24,911 nt of DNA from positions 1 to 24,911 of the IMG/VR virus record IMGVR_UViG_3300037071_004995, one strand, 5' to 3'. The notes beneath the pieces are model-generated. The model had not been told where the DNA came from, searched no databases, and worked only from the letters and a program-made list of their open reading frames with translations. Positions within the stretch are counted from its first letter, which is position 1; every line of letters starts with the position of its first letter. The translations under genes and the position numbers were made by a program. The stretch comes from a virus. Below, one piece after another: positions 15,080 to 19,899 of the stretch.

Positions 15080-15600
15080 GCCTCGTTCGCGTGTGTCCAC
15101 TCCCTGGAGTCAGGAACCCCACGAGCCTCCTTCTTTACCACTGGGTCTTCTCCGAAAATCTCCTTCTCGTGCTCACTCATATCCTCGAAGTCTGCCGGGA
15201 TCTTCACCCCCTTGGAAGCCTTCTTCGCCCTCCTAGGAGCACTCTTGGCCCTCTGATCAGCCTTTGCCTTCCTCCAGAACTCCCTCTTGGCCTCTGTGGA
15301 AAAGCGATACAAATCGTGGTTTATCACCTGCCACCCACCGGGAATGTCCCGTATCCTTCGGCCCTCCTCCACCTTGCTCGTATCCTCGGGATCTGGTGCC
15401 TTCAGGGTGTCCAAAGCTGTCCTACACTCCACCACACTCACTTTGGCTCGATCAGCTAATCCCACCACTGAAGCCTGCACAACCCCGTTTGAGTCCTTCA
15501 TAGCCAGGATCGTGATCCAAACCAACCTCAATTCCTTGCTGCCTGTAACCCAAAGACTTGAATCAAGTATCTTTGACCAGAGAAGAGTGAATCCAACCAT
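15076..15600 (-). CDS. Winged-helix, replication-type phage protein
   Basis: The 174-residue product opens MVGFTLLWSKILDSSLWVTG and continues with LVWITILAMKDSNGVVQASV, then LADRAKVSVVECRTALDTL, and DPEDTSKVEEGRRIRDIPGG. This is the layout of the N-terminal winged-helix domain found in phage replication initiation-type proteins, where it binds DNA. The C-terminal half (residues 110-174) is very basic then acidic and probably disordered. I prefer the ATG at 15600 because the conserved-looking domain begins there; an ATG at 15651 would add 17 unrelated residues within the repeated upstream sequence. It is the first gene of a four-gene chain coupled by ATGA overlaps. No helicase or initiator nuclease motif is present, so it may act as a loader or regulator. 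Confidence 0.7.
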   Translation of the reverse strand: MVGFTLLWSKILDSSLWVTGSKELRLVWITILAMKDSNGVVQASVVGLADRAKVSVVECRTALDTLKAPDPEDTSKVEEGRRIRDIPGGWQVINHDLYRFSTEAKREFWRKAKADQRAKSAPRRAKKASKGVKIPADFEDMSEHEKEIFGEDPVVKKEARGVPDSREWTHANEA

Positions 15601-15671
15601 AATGTCTGGACAGTCTTGGACAAGTCGCGACAAAATGCAAGACAATTGCATACAGATACAGATACAGAGGG

Positions 15672-15701
15672 AGTACAGAGGGAGAGGTTATTTCATGTCA
15701 A
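15672..15701 (-). promoter_or_regulatory. Candidate promoter for the winged-helix gene
   Basis: On the minus strand a perfect -35 TTGACA (15701-15696) is followed after 18 bases by TGTACT (15677-15672), which matches the -10 consensus at four of six positions. It would fire toward the gene starting at 15600, leaving a leader of about 65 bases. The -10 is weak, so this is a tentative assignment. Confidence 0.35.
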
Positions 15702-15809
15702 AAACCACCATTATTCTGCGTGGATAAAACCCAATTCTGAGAGCAAAAGTTTAGCTAGGGGCAACTATCGGGCTTACACCGATCCGGGCTAGTTTAGATC
15801 CTGCCACTG

Positions 15810-15844
15810 GAGATGACTAATCACAGTTGCCACTAAGTCATCTC
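15810..15844. repeat. 9-bp perfect inverted repeat
   Basis: GAGATGACT (15810-15818) and AGTCATCTC (15836-15844) are perfect inverse complements around a 17-base spacer. No T-run follows on either strand, so it is more like an operator or origin hairpin than a terminator. Confidence 0.6.
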
Positions 15845-15930
15845 ACAGGTCAGCAGTACTGCAACTAAAAGAGGTTTTTACGGAGGAAAAGTTTGGCCAC
15901 ACCCTCCCATTACGAAGCCACCGGGCAAAA

Positions 15931-15944
15931 GGGGGCCTACCCCC
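15931..15944. repeat. GC hairpin GGGGG-CCTA-CCCCC
   Basis: A perfect five-base-pair G/C stem with a four-base loop. It lies eight bases before a 10-base tandem duplication and may be part of the same cis-acting region. No T-run follows. Confidence 0.5.
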
Positions 15945-15951
15945 TCGATCC

Positions 15952-15971
15952 TGGCCCTGGATGGCCCTGGA
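15952..15971. repeat. 10-bp tandem duplication
   Basis: TGGCCCTGGA occurs twice in direct tandem (15952-15961 and 15962-15971) with no mismatch. Such short iterons can be protein-binding sites, though two copies are too few to be sure. Confidence 0.6.
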
Positions 15972-16002
15972 AATAACGATCTTTAAGTAAGTACAGCCCG
16001 CA

Positions 16003-16023
16003 CACTAGACTCACAATCTAGTG
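16003..16023. repeat. 7-bp perfect inverted repeat
   Basis: CACTAGA (16003-16009) and TCTAGTG (16017-16023) form a stem with a seven-base loop, 12 bases before the left copy of the GTACCA/TGTACAGTACAG motif. Confidence 0.55.
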
Positions 16024-16035
16024 GTGGTACGTACA

Positions 16036-16059
16036 GTACCAAGTACTTGTACAGTACAG
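16036..16059 (+). promoter_or_regulatory. Left copy of bipartite motif GTACCA-N6-TGTACAGTACAG
   Basis: GTACCA (16036-16041) is followed after six bases by TGTACAGTACAG (16048-16059). The last 12 bases and the first six occur again, seven bases apart, at 16667-16691, on the other side of the putative small terminase gene. A further GTACAGTAC overlaps the left end (16031-16039). The motif ends six bases from the stop codon of that gene. It is a candidate binding site for the small terminase or for a regulator. Confidence 0.5.
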
Positions 16060-16065
16060 TGCCCC

Positions 16066-16575
16066 CTAGGTTGCCCCTTCTGGGGTACTTGGTGGCAGTT
16101 GAGGTGTGAGCTCGACGTCTATGACCTGGCCTGGGGTAGGCTCAACCTGCTCCTTACCGAACATGCCGATGGAGATGTTCACCGTACCTTGCTGGTTGTC
16201 GAGGCCGAAAGTGGACCTGCCGTACTTCCCATTCATGGCCCTGACCTCAATATGCTCTCTAAGCTTTGGAATAGTCTCAGGAATGGGCACAGCATCGAGT
16301 GCAATAGTGATATCCTCCACTGCATTCATCTCCTTTTCCAACCACTTTTGGGCACGTTCCTGTACCGTATTGGGTTTCTCTTTGACCATGTTATGGACAA
16401 CCTCTGCAACGGCCTTGACTGCATTATCCCTTTTCTGTGCCCACTTATAGCGTTTGGCCCTAGCCGATACAGTGTTGTATTTAACCCCTAACTGTTCAGC
16501 TATCCTAGGAATCTTGAGCCCTTGATTAAAGAGCTGGTGAGCGTGTTCCCAATCAACATCGAGCGTTAGCGGCAT
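16066..16575 (-). CDS. Putative terminase small subunit (TerS-like)
   Basis: This 169-residue protein has an N-terminal helix-turn-helix: HQLFNQGLKIPRIAEQLGVK then YNTVSARAKRYKWAQKRD (about residues 13-50). A helical middle follows (AVAEVVHNMVKEKPNTVQER through LDAVP), and then a beta-rich, proline-containing tail (GTVNISIGMFG, PGQVIDVELTPQLPP). That order, an HTH for DNA recognition, a helical oligomerisation part and a loose C-terminal tail, is the usual plan of phage small terminases, which select the genome for the large subunit. It is not adjacent to the large terminase gene (about 2.3 kb away), which weakens the call. A transcriptional regulator with a similar HTH is the main alternative. 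Palindromic repeats flank it on both sides. Confidence 0.55.
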   Translation of the reverse strand: MPLTLDVDWEHAHQLFNQGLKIPRIAEQLGVKYNTVSARAKRYKWAQKRDNAVKAVAEVVHNMVKEKPNTVQERAQKWLEKEMNAVEDITIALDAVPIPETIPKLREHIEVRAMNGKYGRSTFGLDNQQGTVNISIGMFGKEQVEPTPGQVIDVELTPQLPPSTPEGAT

Positions 16576-16598
16576 GGCCTAGTTTAGCAGTACGTGTC

Positions 16599-16637
16599 AA
16601 GTGAGTGTGTGCTCACCGTGGAATGTAAGTGAGTGTG
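16599..16637. repeat. Direct repeat AAGTGAGTGTG, two copies
   Basis: AAGTGAGTGTG occurs at 16599-16609 and at 16627-16637, start to start 28 bases. The first copy also forms GTGAG/CTCAC (16601-16605 and 16612-16616). They lie between the divergent small-terminase gene and the plus-strand block, as operator sites would. Confidence 0.45.
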
Positions 16638-16666
16638 CGATTTATTTTCGTGGGTTTCGATCAATG

Positions 16667-16691
16667 GTACCAGTGGTTATGTACAGTACAG
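16667..16691 (+). promoter_or_regulatory. Right copy of bipartite motif GTACCA-N7-TGTACAGTACAG
   Basis: GTACCA at 16667-16672 is followed after seven bases by TGTACAGTACAG at 16680-16691, matching the left copy at 16036-16059. The element is followed by a very A/T-rich stretch (about 16692-16718) where an early promoter for the plus-strand block would fit; TGTACA with TAAATA at 16704-16709 is a possible but weak -35/-10 pair. Binding here could repress or control that promoter. Confidence 0.5.
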
Positions 16692-16718
16692 AGTAAATAG
16701 TTCTAAATAAATATAGAC

Positions 16719-16781
16719 ATGAACCGATTGATGTGGGAGAGTCTGTGTGTCGGTAGGATTAAACAACAAACAAAAGGTTAA
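16719..16781 (+). CDS. Possible 20-aa leader peptide
   Basis: A short frame reads MNRLMWESLCVGRIKQQTKG and stops at TAA, four bases before the ATG of the 43-aa gene. Its last six codons lie inside the CA-rich leader, giving a KQQTKG ending much like the ends of other genes before this leader. There is no clear Shine-Dalgarno sequence before its ATG, so translation is doubtful; it may simply be an open stretch of the leader. Confidence 0.25.
   Translation: MNRLMWESLCVGRIKQQTKG
16761..16780 (+). repeat. CA-rich leader repeat, copy 1 (consensus form)
   Basis: AAACAACAAACAAAAGGTTA lies five bases before the ATG at 16786. AAAGG provides the ribosome-binding part, and the CAACAAACA part is unstructured. 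The same element precedes seven or more other genes on both strands in this window. Confidence 0.8.
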
Positions 16782-16785
16782 GACG

Positions 16786-16917
16786 ATGAAAACATATCAA
16801 GTGATCGCAAGAACTCTCGGTGCAATGCGTCGGTGTGAGAAATCAGGGAATACTGAATGGGCAGATCGCCATCAGGCTATAACAGAAGCCCGGGCAGACG
16901 TGATCAATGCCCGGTAG
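16786..16917 (+). CDS. 43-aa protein, short version of a larger phage family
   Basis: The product reads MKTYQVIARTLGAMRRCEKS then GNTEWADRHQAITEARADVI and NAR. The pattern I-A-x-T-L-x-A-x-x-x-C-x-x-S-G-N-x-E-W-x-x-(K/R)-H recalls the N-terminus of a widespread phage and bacterial family of unknown function, whose members usually continue with an LPSGSGFD segment for 60 or more residues. That second part is missing here; the frame stops soon after the first helix pair and no remnant is visible downstream. It follows leader copy 1. It may be a natural one-domain form or a truncated gene. Confidence 0.6.
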   Translation: MKTYQVIARTLGAMRRCEKSGNTEWADRHQAITEARADVINAR

Positions 16918-16962
16918 GATTCCACCTTCACCCACAAAAAAGCACTCGCGCTCTGGTGGCTG

Positions 16963-16980
16963 AAGGTTAGAACAACAACA
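16963..16980 (+). repeat. CA-rich leader repeat, permuted copy
   Basis: AAGGTTAGAACAACAACA carries both halves of the leader in reversed order (AAGGTTAG before AACAACAACA). No start codon follows directly; the next gene begins at 17028 after its own AAAGGTTAGA (17018-17027). Confidence 0.5.
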
Positions 16981-17027
16981 CAGAGCCCCTGGGATTAAAG
17001 CAGGGTGAGTGCGAGAGAAAGGTTAGA

Positions 17028-17303
17028 ATGAAATGTGTAACTGTCAATGTAACTGATGAAGATATAGCCAAGGGAATGCGCAATCTTCCCGGGCATTGTC
17101 CGATAGCGTTAGCATTCAAGAGGGCTAATCCCAGTTGTTCCGTGCTCGTGGGCACAATGGGGCTTTATCTGAGTGCAAGCCGTCTTGAAAACCTGATTGA
17201 GTGGAATAACCCCGAAGTATCTTGCTGGATTATGAAATATGACAACAAAGAGCCAGTAGGACCAATCCGTTTCATTGTCGATATTCCGGGAGGTGCCCAG
17301 TGA
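17028..17303 (+). CDS. Conserved-type phage protein (91 aa)
   Basis: AAAGGTTAGA abuts the ATG. The product begins MKCVTVNVTDEDIAKGMRNL, then HCPIALAFKRANPSCSVLV and LSASRLENLIEWNNPE. The combination V-T-x-x-D-I, then C-P-I-A-L-A-x-(K/R)-R-A recalls a small protein family of unknown function common in phages, where the CPxALA segment starts a helix. The C-terminal part (PIRFIVDIPGGAQ) is strand-like. Its last codons, GGA GGT GCC CAG, provide the Shine-Dalgarno sequence for the next gene, with which it overlaps by GTGA. No catalytic or metal motif is obvious. Confidence 0.75.
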   Translation: MKCVTVNVTDEDIAKGMRNLPGHCPIALAFKRANPSCSVLVGTMGLYLSASRLENLIEWNNPEVSCWIMKYDNKEPVGPIRFIVDIPGGAQ

Positions 17304-17437
17304 AACGCATCCCCATCAAGTTTCAATCAAGACTGACTGAGCAATGGGCCTGGCTTGCCTTGGGCGTGGCGATGTTGGGCGTGCCGCTGGTCATGGTGGG
17401 CAAGCTGGTTTGGATCATGGCAGGAGGTGGGCGATGA
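17300..17437 (+). CDS. 45-aa single-span membrane protein
   Basis: A GTG at 17300 shares GTGA with the upstream stop and has GGGAGGTG eight bases before it. The product reads MKRIPIKFQSRLTEQ, then WAWLALGVAMLGVPLVMVGK and LVWIMAGGGR. One hydrophobic helix (about residues 16-40) follows a basic N-terminus, so the N-terminus should face the cytoplasm. It ends sharing ATGA with the next gene. Tiny single-span proteins in phage early regions can affect the host membrane or block other phages, but nothing here decides the role. Confidence 0.75.
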   Translation: MKRIPIKFQSRLTEQWAWLALGVAMLGVPLVMVGKLVWIMAGGGR

Positions 17438-17673
17438 TCATTGAAGTAAACGGACGTATTTACGAAATTGCGACAACTATGAAACTCGATTTTAACCTGC
17501 TCCTAGAGATGGCTGAAGCCACAAAGGATTATGGCTCCGAAGTCTTGGCCGATCACATCAATAAACTTGGGGAGACCCCCCGCAATAAACAGTATCACGA
17601 TAGAATCCGGGCTGATATAGCCAAGGCAGTGGCGATTATTGAATCGCTTAAGGTACAGGGAGGTGGCAAGTGA
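17434..17673 (+). CDS. Hypothetical protein (79 aa)
   Basis: The ATG at 17434 shares ATGA with the preceding stop and has GGAGGTG five bases before it. A longer frame from 17344 is open but would overlap the membrane-protein gene, so it is rejected. The product starts MIIEVNGRIYEIATTMKLDF with a beta hairpin, then two charged helices (NLLLEMAEATKDYGSEVLAD and HDRIRADIAKAVAIIESLK). It ends QGGGK, again because the GGAGGTGG of the next gene's ribosome binding site lies in its last codons. No family is recognised. Confidence 0.75.
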   Translation: MIIEVNGRIYEIATTMKLDFNLLLEMAEATKDYGSEVLADHINKLGETPRNKQYHDRIRADIAKAVAIIESLKVQGGGK

Positions 17674-17897
17674 AACTCACCTGTCATCCGAAGGCTTTGC
17701 GAAGGATGATCACCCTCTCAATCATCGACGGTAACTGGTGGGCGACATTCAGCGGGGAGGAAGTCAAAATGGGGATCGATGAGATCATTACCCCATTCAA
17801 CAAATATGCAGACTCGAGCACGGTGGAAGCTCATATCCGACGGCTTAATCCGGGTTATGAGGTGGAAGTAAGGCAACAAACAAAAAACGAAACATGA
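17670..17897 (+). CDS. Hypothetical protein (75 aa)
   Basis: It starts at a GTG sharing GTGA with the preceding stop, with GGGAGGTGG just upstream. The product is MKLTCHPKALRRMITLSI, then IDGNWWATFSGEEVKMGIDE and IITPFNKYADSSTVEAHIRR, ending RQQTKNET. The WWATF strand and the DSSTVEAHIRRLNPG helix suggest a small alpha/beta domain of a kind frequent among phage accessory proteins. The last codons lie inside a CA-rich leader copy and the stop shares ATGA with the zinc-ribbon gene. No function can be assigned. Confidence 0.7.
   Translation: MKLTCHPKALRRMITLSIIDGNWWATFSGEEVKMGIDEIITPFNKYADSSTVEAHIRRLNPGYEVEVRQQTKNET
17874..17887 (+). repeat. CA-rich leader repeat, copy 2
   Basis: CAACAAACAAAAAA lies six bases before the ATG at 17894, inside the last codons of the preceding gene (QQTKN). 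The AAGG part is lost (CAAAAAACG), so initiation here may rely on the ATGA overlap. Confidence 0.6.
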
Positions 17898-18187
17898 ACC
17901 TAACTTGTCCTAAATGTGGTTGCGAAATAGACGATATGAATGATTGCTGTCCAGGTTGTTTGTCAGTCAGCGAGAAGCTAAATGCTAAAATTGTCAGGCA
18001 ACCAACTGTTTTCGCAAAGATGCCATTACCTTGGCGATATGACCAACAATCCCGCAATGTTTTGTCTGCCGATGGTGCAATCGTGTGTCGAGTGGGTGAT
18101 TCAGTTTATGGAGATCCCGAAATCGGAGAAACTATCGTTAAAACATTTAACGAATATCCAAAGTGGTTCCCGCAATTATTCCCGTAA
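17894..18187 (+). CDS. Zinc-ribbon protein (97 aa)
   Basis: The N-terminus has two cysteine pairs, CPKC at residues 5-8 and, after DMND, CCPGC at about 18-22, forming a likely zinc ribbon that begins MNLTCPKCGCEIDDMNDCC. The rest (PLPWRYDQQSRNVLSADGAI, then DPEIGETIVKTFNEYPKW) matches a small domain often seen in phage proteins: PW then a short beta hairpin (xxDGxxV) and a terminal helix with an N-x-Y end. Zinc ribbons of this sort bind nucleic acids or other proteins. The start shares ATGA with the previous stop. Confidence 0.75.
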   Translation: MNLTCPKCGCEIDDMNDCCPGCLSVSEKLNAKIVRQPTVFAKMPLPWRYDQQSRNVLSADGAIVCRVGDSVYGDPEIGETIVKTFNEYPKWFPQLFP

Positions 18188-18191
18188 ATTG

Positions 18192-18222
18192 AAACAACAA
18201 ACCAAGATAGAGAAAGGATAGA
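18192..18222 (+). repeat. CA-rich leader repeat, copy 3
   Basis: AAACAACAAACC at 18192-18203 is followed by GAAAGGATAGA at 18212-18222, four bases before the ATG at 18227. The two halves are separated by eight extra bases compared with copy 1. Confidence 0.65.
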
Positions 18223-18226
18223 ACCG

Positions 18227-18640
18227 ATGAAAACGACAGCAAAAGAAAGAGCAGAAGTAATTGCCCGATTAACAAAGCTAGGGCTCGAATATCAAGATGC
18301 CGAACGATTGCGCCGCTGTGCAATGGCTTTGCATTCATGGAACGAAAGAGAGTGCGGCGATGGCAATGACTATGCCTCGTGGTCTATCGAACGGGATGAG
18401 ACAACAGGCAAGCCGTATCTTTGCACCTATCCGCATCAAGGCAAGAGCTATAGGAGGCCCATTGCTGACCGTGAGGCGGGGGCATTAAAGCGAATCAAGG
18501 GCACCCTGAGAGCTTATCCCGAATTGGTTTGGTACCACCAGGGCGATTGCCGGGGGGCGTCTCTTTACATCTTACGCAAAGATGATCTTGGCGAGTTCCC
18601 GGTGGAACAGGTGTACACCCGAGGTGTCGCCGTGTATTAA
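18227..18640 (+). CDS. Conserved phage hypothetical protein (137 aa)
   Basis: The product contains LRRCAMALHSWNERECGDGN, then DYASWSIERDETTGKPYL, RPIADREAGALKRIK, YPELVWYHQGDCRGASLYIL and a C-terminal GVAVY. This string of motifs (ECGDGN-x-Y, IERDE-x-TGKP-Y, DREAGA, and P-x-L-x-x-Y-x-Q-G-D-x-RG-x-x-LYIL) is one I recognise as a widely distributed phage and proteobacterial family without known function. Usually the last motif has DPRG; here Pro is Cys. No catalytic site has been defined to my knowledge. It is the longest gene of the early plus-strand block before 19900 and is followed by a 112-base non-coding gap with a hairpin. Confidence 0.85.
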   Translation: MKTTAKERAEVIARLTKLGLEYQDAERLRRCAMALHSWNERECGDGNDYASWSIERDETTGKPYLCTYPHQGKSYRRPIADREAGALKRIKGTLRAYPELVWYHQGDCRGASLYILRKDDLGEFPVEQVYTRGVAVY

Positions 18641-18685
18641 CTCCCCCGCTCTTGCTTGCTTCCTGGCGAGGCAGGCATCCTCCTA

Positions 18686-18716
18686 CGCCCTCCGGGCTAT
18701 GGAGGACGGGAGGGCG
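18686..18716. repeat. GC-rich hairpin in the 18641-18752 gap (REP-like)
   Basis: CGCCCTCC (18686-18693) and GGAGGGCG (18709-18716) form a perfect eight-pair stem around a 15-base loop; an alternative inner stem is CCTCC/GGAGG (18689-18693 and 18701-18705). No T-run follows. Its appearance recalls dispersed GC-rich repetitive palindromes of bacterial chromosomes. Confidence 0.5.
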
Positions 18717-18726
18717 GAGAAGAGTT

Positions 18727-18746
18727 AAACAACAAACAGAAAGGTT
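18727..18746 (+). repeat. CA-rich leader repeat, copy 4
   Basis: AAACAACAAACAGAAAGGTT precedes the ATG at 18753 by six bases, with one base difference from copy 1 in the spacer. Here it stands in a true intergenic gap, so it is not forced by a coding sequence. Confidence 0.8.
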
Positions 18747-18752
18747 AGGATT

Positions 18753-18995
18753 ATGACTACAGAACAAAAGCACATTAAAGAGCGTCACTGGTTCAATATC
18801 GGCACGGCTCATCGAAACAGGGACGGCAAAGCTATTCACTGGACACCAGGAATTGAGACATATCCGACTCTGGAAAAGACACGCAGCACCATTGATGGAT
18901 TATTCCGTGATTTGGCGGGCCGAGGAATAACCGTTGCTGCCGATGAGTTTATTCCCATCGAAACAAAAGTGATCTATCACGCCGTAATGATATGA
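18753..18995 (+). CDS. Hypothetical protein (80 aa)
   Basis: The product starts MTTEQKHIKERHWFNIGTAH, continues GKAIHWTPGIETYPTLEKTR and ends PIETKVIYHAVMI. It has an Asp/Arg-rich N-terminus, a helix with TRSTIDGLFRDLAGRGI, and a C-terminal strand. Translation starts six bases after leader copy 4, with AGAAAGG as ribosome binding part. It overlaps the next gene by ATGA. No family or motif is recognised. Confidence 0.7.
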   Translation: MTTEQKHIKERHWFNIGTAHRNRDGKAIHWTPGIETYPTLEKTRSTIDGLFRDLAGRGITVAADEFIPIETKVIYHAVMI

Positions 18996-19258
18996 GGCTT
19001 TATGTAATTTACTCCTCAGCGGTGATGGTCATTCTGCTGGCTCTCCACACACAGTCCCGTAGGGACTTGGCGAAGTGTAATGCCGAGAAACACGCCTTAA
19101 TTGCGAGTTACAACGAAGCGCGGAGTGTAATCGACCGCTTCAACGCTATGCTCAAATCGGGAAAGCTTGGATGGCCAACCAATGAATACCATATTTGGTT
19201 TTGTGATGAACATAACCGGTGGAACTGCACTAACTGGCACAACTTTACCCCAAAATGA
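18992..19258 (+). CDS. Membrane-anchored small protein (88 aa)
   Basis: The start shares ATGA with the preceding stop. An N-terminal membrane helix (MRLYVIYSSAVMVILLAL, residues 2-18) is followed by a charged helical segment (QSRRDLAKCNAEKHALIASY through EARSVIDRFN) and a Trp/Asn-rich tail (HNRWNCTNWHNF). One membrane anchor plus a coiled-coil-like part is reminiscent of inner-membrane spanins, but the length and lack of a linked outer-membrane lipoprotein argue against a firm call. It overlaps the next gene by ATGA. Confidence 0.65.
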   Translation: MRLYVIYSSAVMVILLALHTQSRRDLAKCNAEKHALIASYNEARSVIDRFNAMLKSGKLGWPTNEYHIWFCDEHNRWNCTNWHNFTPK

Positions 19259-19515
19259 AACCATTTCTGTGTGATTGGAAGCGATGCAACGAAAAAGCAA
19301 AGTGGACCGCGCCGACTCTCGATGAAAATTGGCACTTTAAGCAAGGGATGGCTTGCGACAAACATCGCCGGGTAGTCGATAAGATGCTCAAACAATTAGG
19401 AGTGAGAACCCCTGACTGGCAACGAACCGATGACTGGAAACCAACGGATGAAACGGAAAGACAGCGCTACGTGGCCCGAAAACTGCAAGCTATTACCACG
19501 AACAAAACCCCATGA
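19255..19515 (+). CDS. Small protein with possible zinc site (86 aa)
   Basis: It starts with ATGA overlap on the previous gene. MKPFLCDWKRCNEKAKW supplies C6 and C11 (C-x4-C), and GMACDKHRRVVDKM supplies C34 and H37 (C-x2-H), a plausible zinc site. The rest is Lys/Arg-rich (KMLKQLGVRT, DETERQRYVARKL), consistent with nucleic-acid binding. No family is named with certainty. It ends sharing ATGA with the next gene. Confidence 0.65.
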   Translation: MKPFLCDWKRCNEKAKWTAPTLDENWHFKQGMACDKHRRVVDKMLKQLGVRTPDWQRTDDWKPTDETERQRYVARKLQAITTNKTP

Positions 19516-19682
19516 CTAAAAACTACTTTGCCCAACAGCTGGGCCGGATGAACAAGGGCGTCAAGAAAACCCTGACCACTGAGCAACGGGCTCAGTTAGC
19601 CGAGCGAGCCAACCGGATGAATGAGGCCCGGAGGTCCGGGGCTGTGGCCTGTGGCAATCGCTATACCAAGGCAAAGAAATGA
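19512..19682 (+). CDS. Basic 56-aa protein
   Basis: This gene is held in place by ATGA overlaps at both ends. The product is MTKNYFAQQLGRMNKGVKKT, then LTTEQRAQLAERANRMNEAR, and RSGAVACGNRYTKAKK. It is strongly basic and mostly helical, as expected for a small DNA- or RNA-binding or protein-binding factor. Similar TxEQRxxLAERxxxxNxxR helices occur in phage hypothetical proteins. No function is assigned. Confidence 0.7.
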   Translation: MTKNYFAQQLGRMNKGVKKTLTTEQRAQLAERANRMNEARRSGAVACGNRYTKAKK

Positions 19683-19894
19683 AACGCCCAAATCTCTGGA
19701 AAGTATGGCCATTGATGATGGCCCTTGGATTTGTCTGCATGGCTGATAATACGGGCTTGGATCAAATGACATTGCGAGCACTCACGATTGTCGCACTGAC
19801 TTATTCGATCAGCTTGGAATTGTGTCGCCCACGAGAAACCCTGAAAGATTTCCCCGGCGGTACCGTAATTGAAAACAACGAACAAAAAGGTTAG
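19679..19894 (+). CDS. Two-span membrane protein (71 aa), holin-like size
   Basis: The start shares ATGA with the preceding gene. Two hydrophobic segments, at about residues 9-22 (VWPLMMALGFVCMA) and 33-48 (LRALTIVALTYSISLE), are separated by a short polar loop, and the C-terminus is charged. This topology and size occur in small holins, but there is no endolysin gene next to it in this window, so a different membrane role is possible. Its C-terminal NNEQKG is encoded in leader copy 5 and the stop TAG lies in its GGTTAG. Confidence 0.65.
   Translation: MKRPNLWKVWPLMMALGFVCMADNTGLDQMTLRALTIVALTYSISLELCRPRETLKDFPGGTVIENNEQKG
19873..19892 (+). repeat. CA-rich leader repeat, copy 5
   Basis: AAACAACGAACAAAAAGGTT, one substitution from the consensus (A to G) and one extra A, precedes the ATG at 19900 by seven bases. 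It overlaps the last codons of the two-span membrane protein. Confidence 0.75.
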
Positions 19895-19899
19895 AAAAT

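Larger units (their letters stand above)
15601..16065. other. Gene-free, palindrome-rich region (candidate origin or regulatory/packaging region)
   Basis: About 465 bases between the small terminase and the winged-helix gene hold no convincing gene. The stretch contains many short perfect inverted repeats (listed separately), a 10-base tandem duplication, the tandem ATACAG units at 15650-15666, and a high density of GTAC palindromes, including GCAGTACTGC near 15851-15860. In such a compact genome this is a strong sign of cis-acting DNA: a replication origin, an operator cluster or a packaging site. Confidence 0.55.

Noticed and set aside
16585-16590. TTGACA on the minus strand before the small terminase gene
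   Set aside because: It lies only about ten bases before the start codon with no matching -10, so it cannot serve as a normal -35 for that gene.
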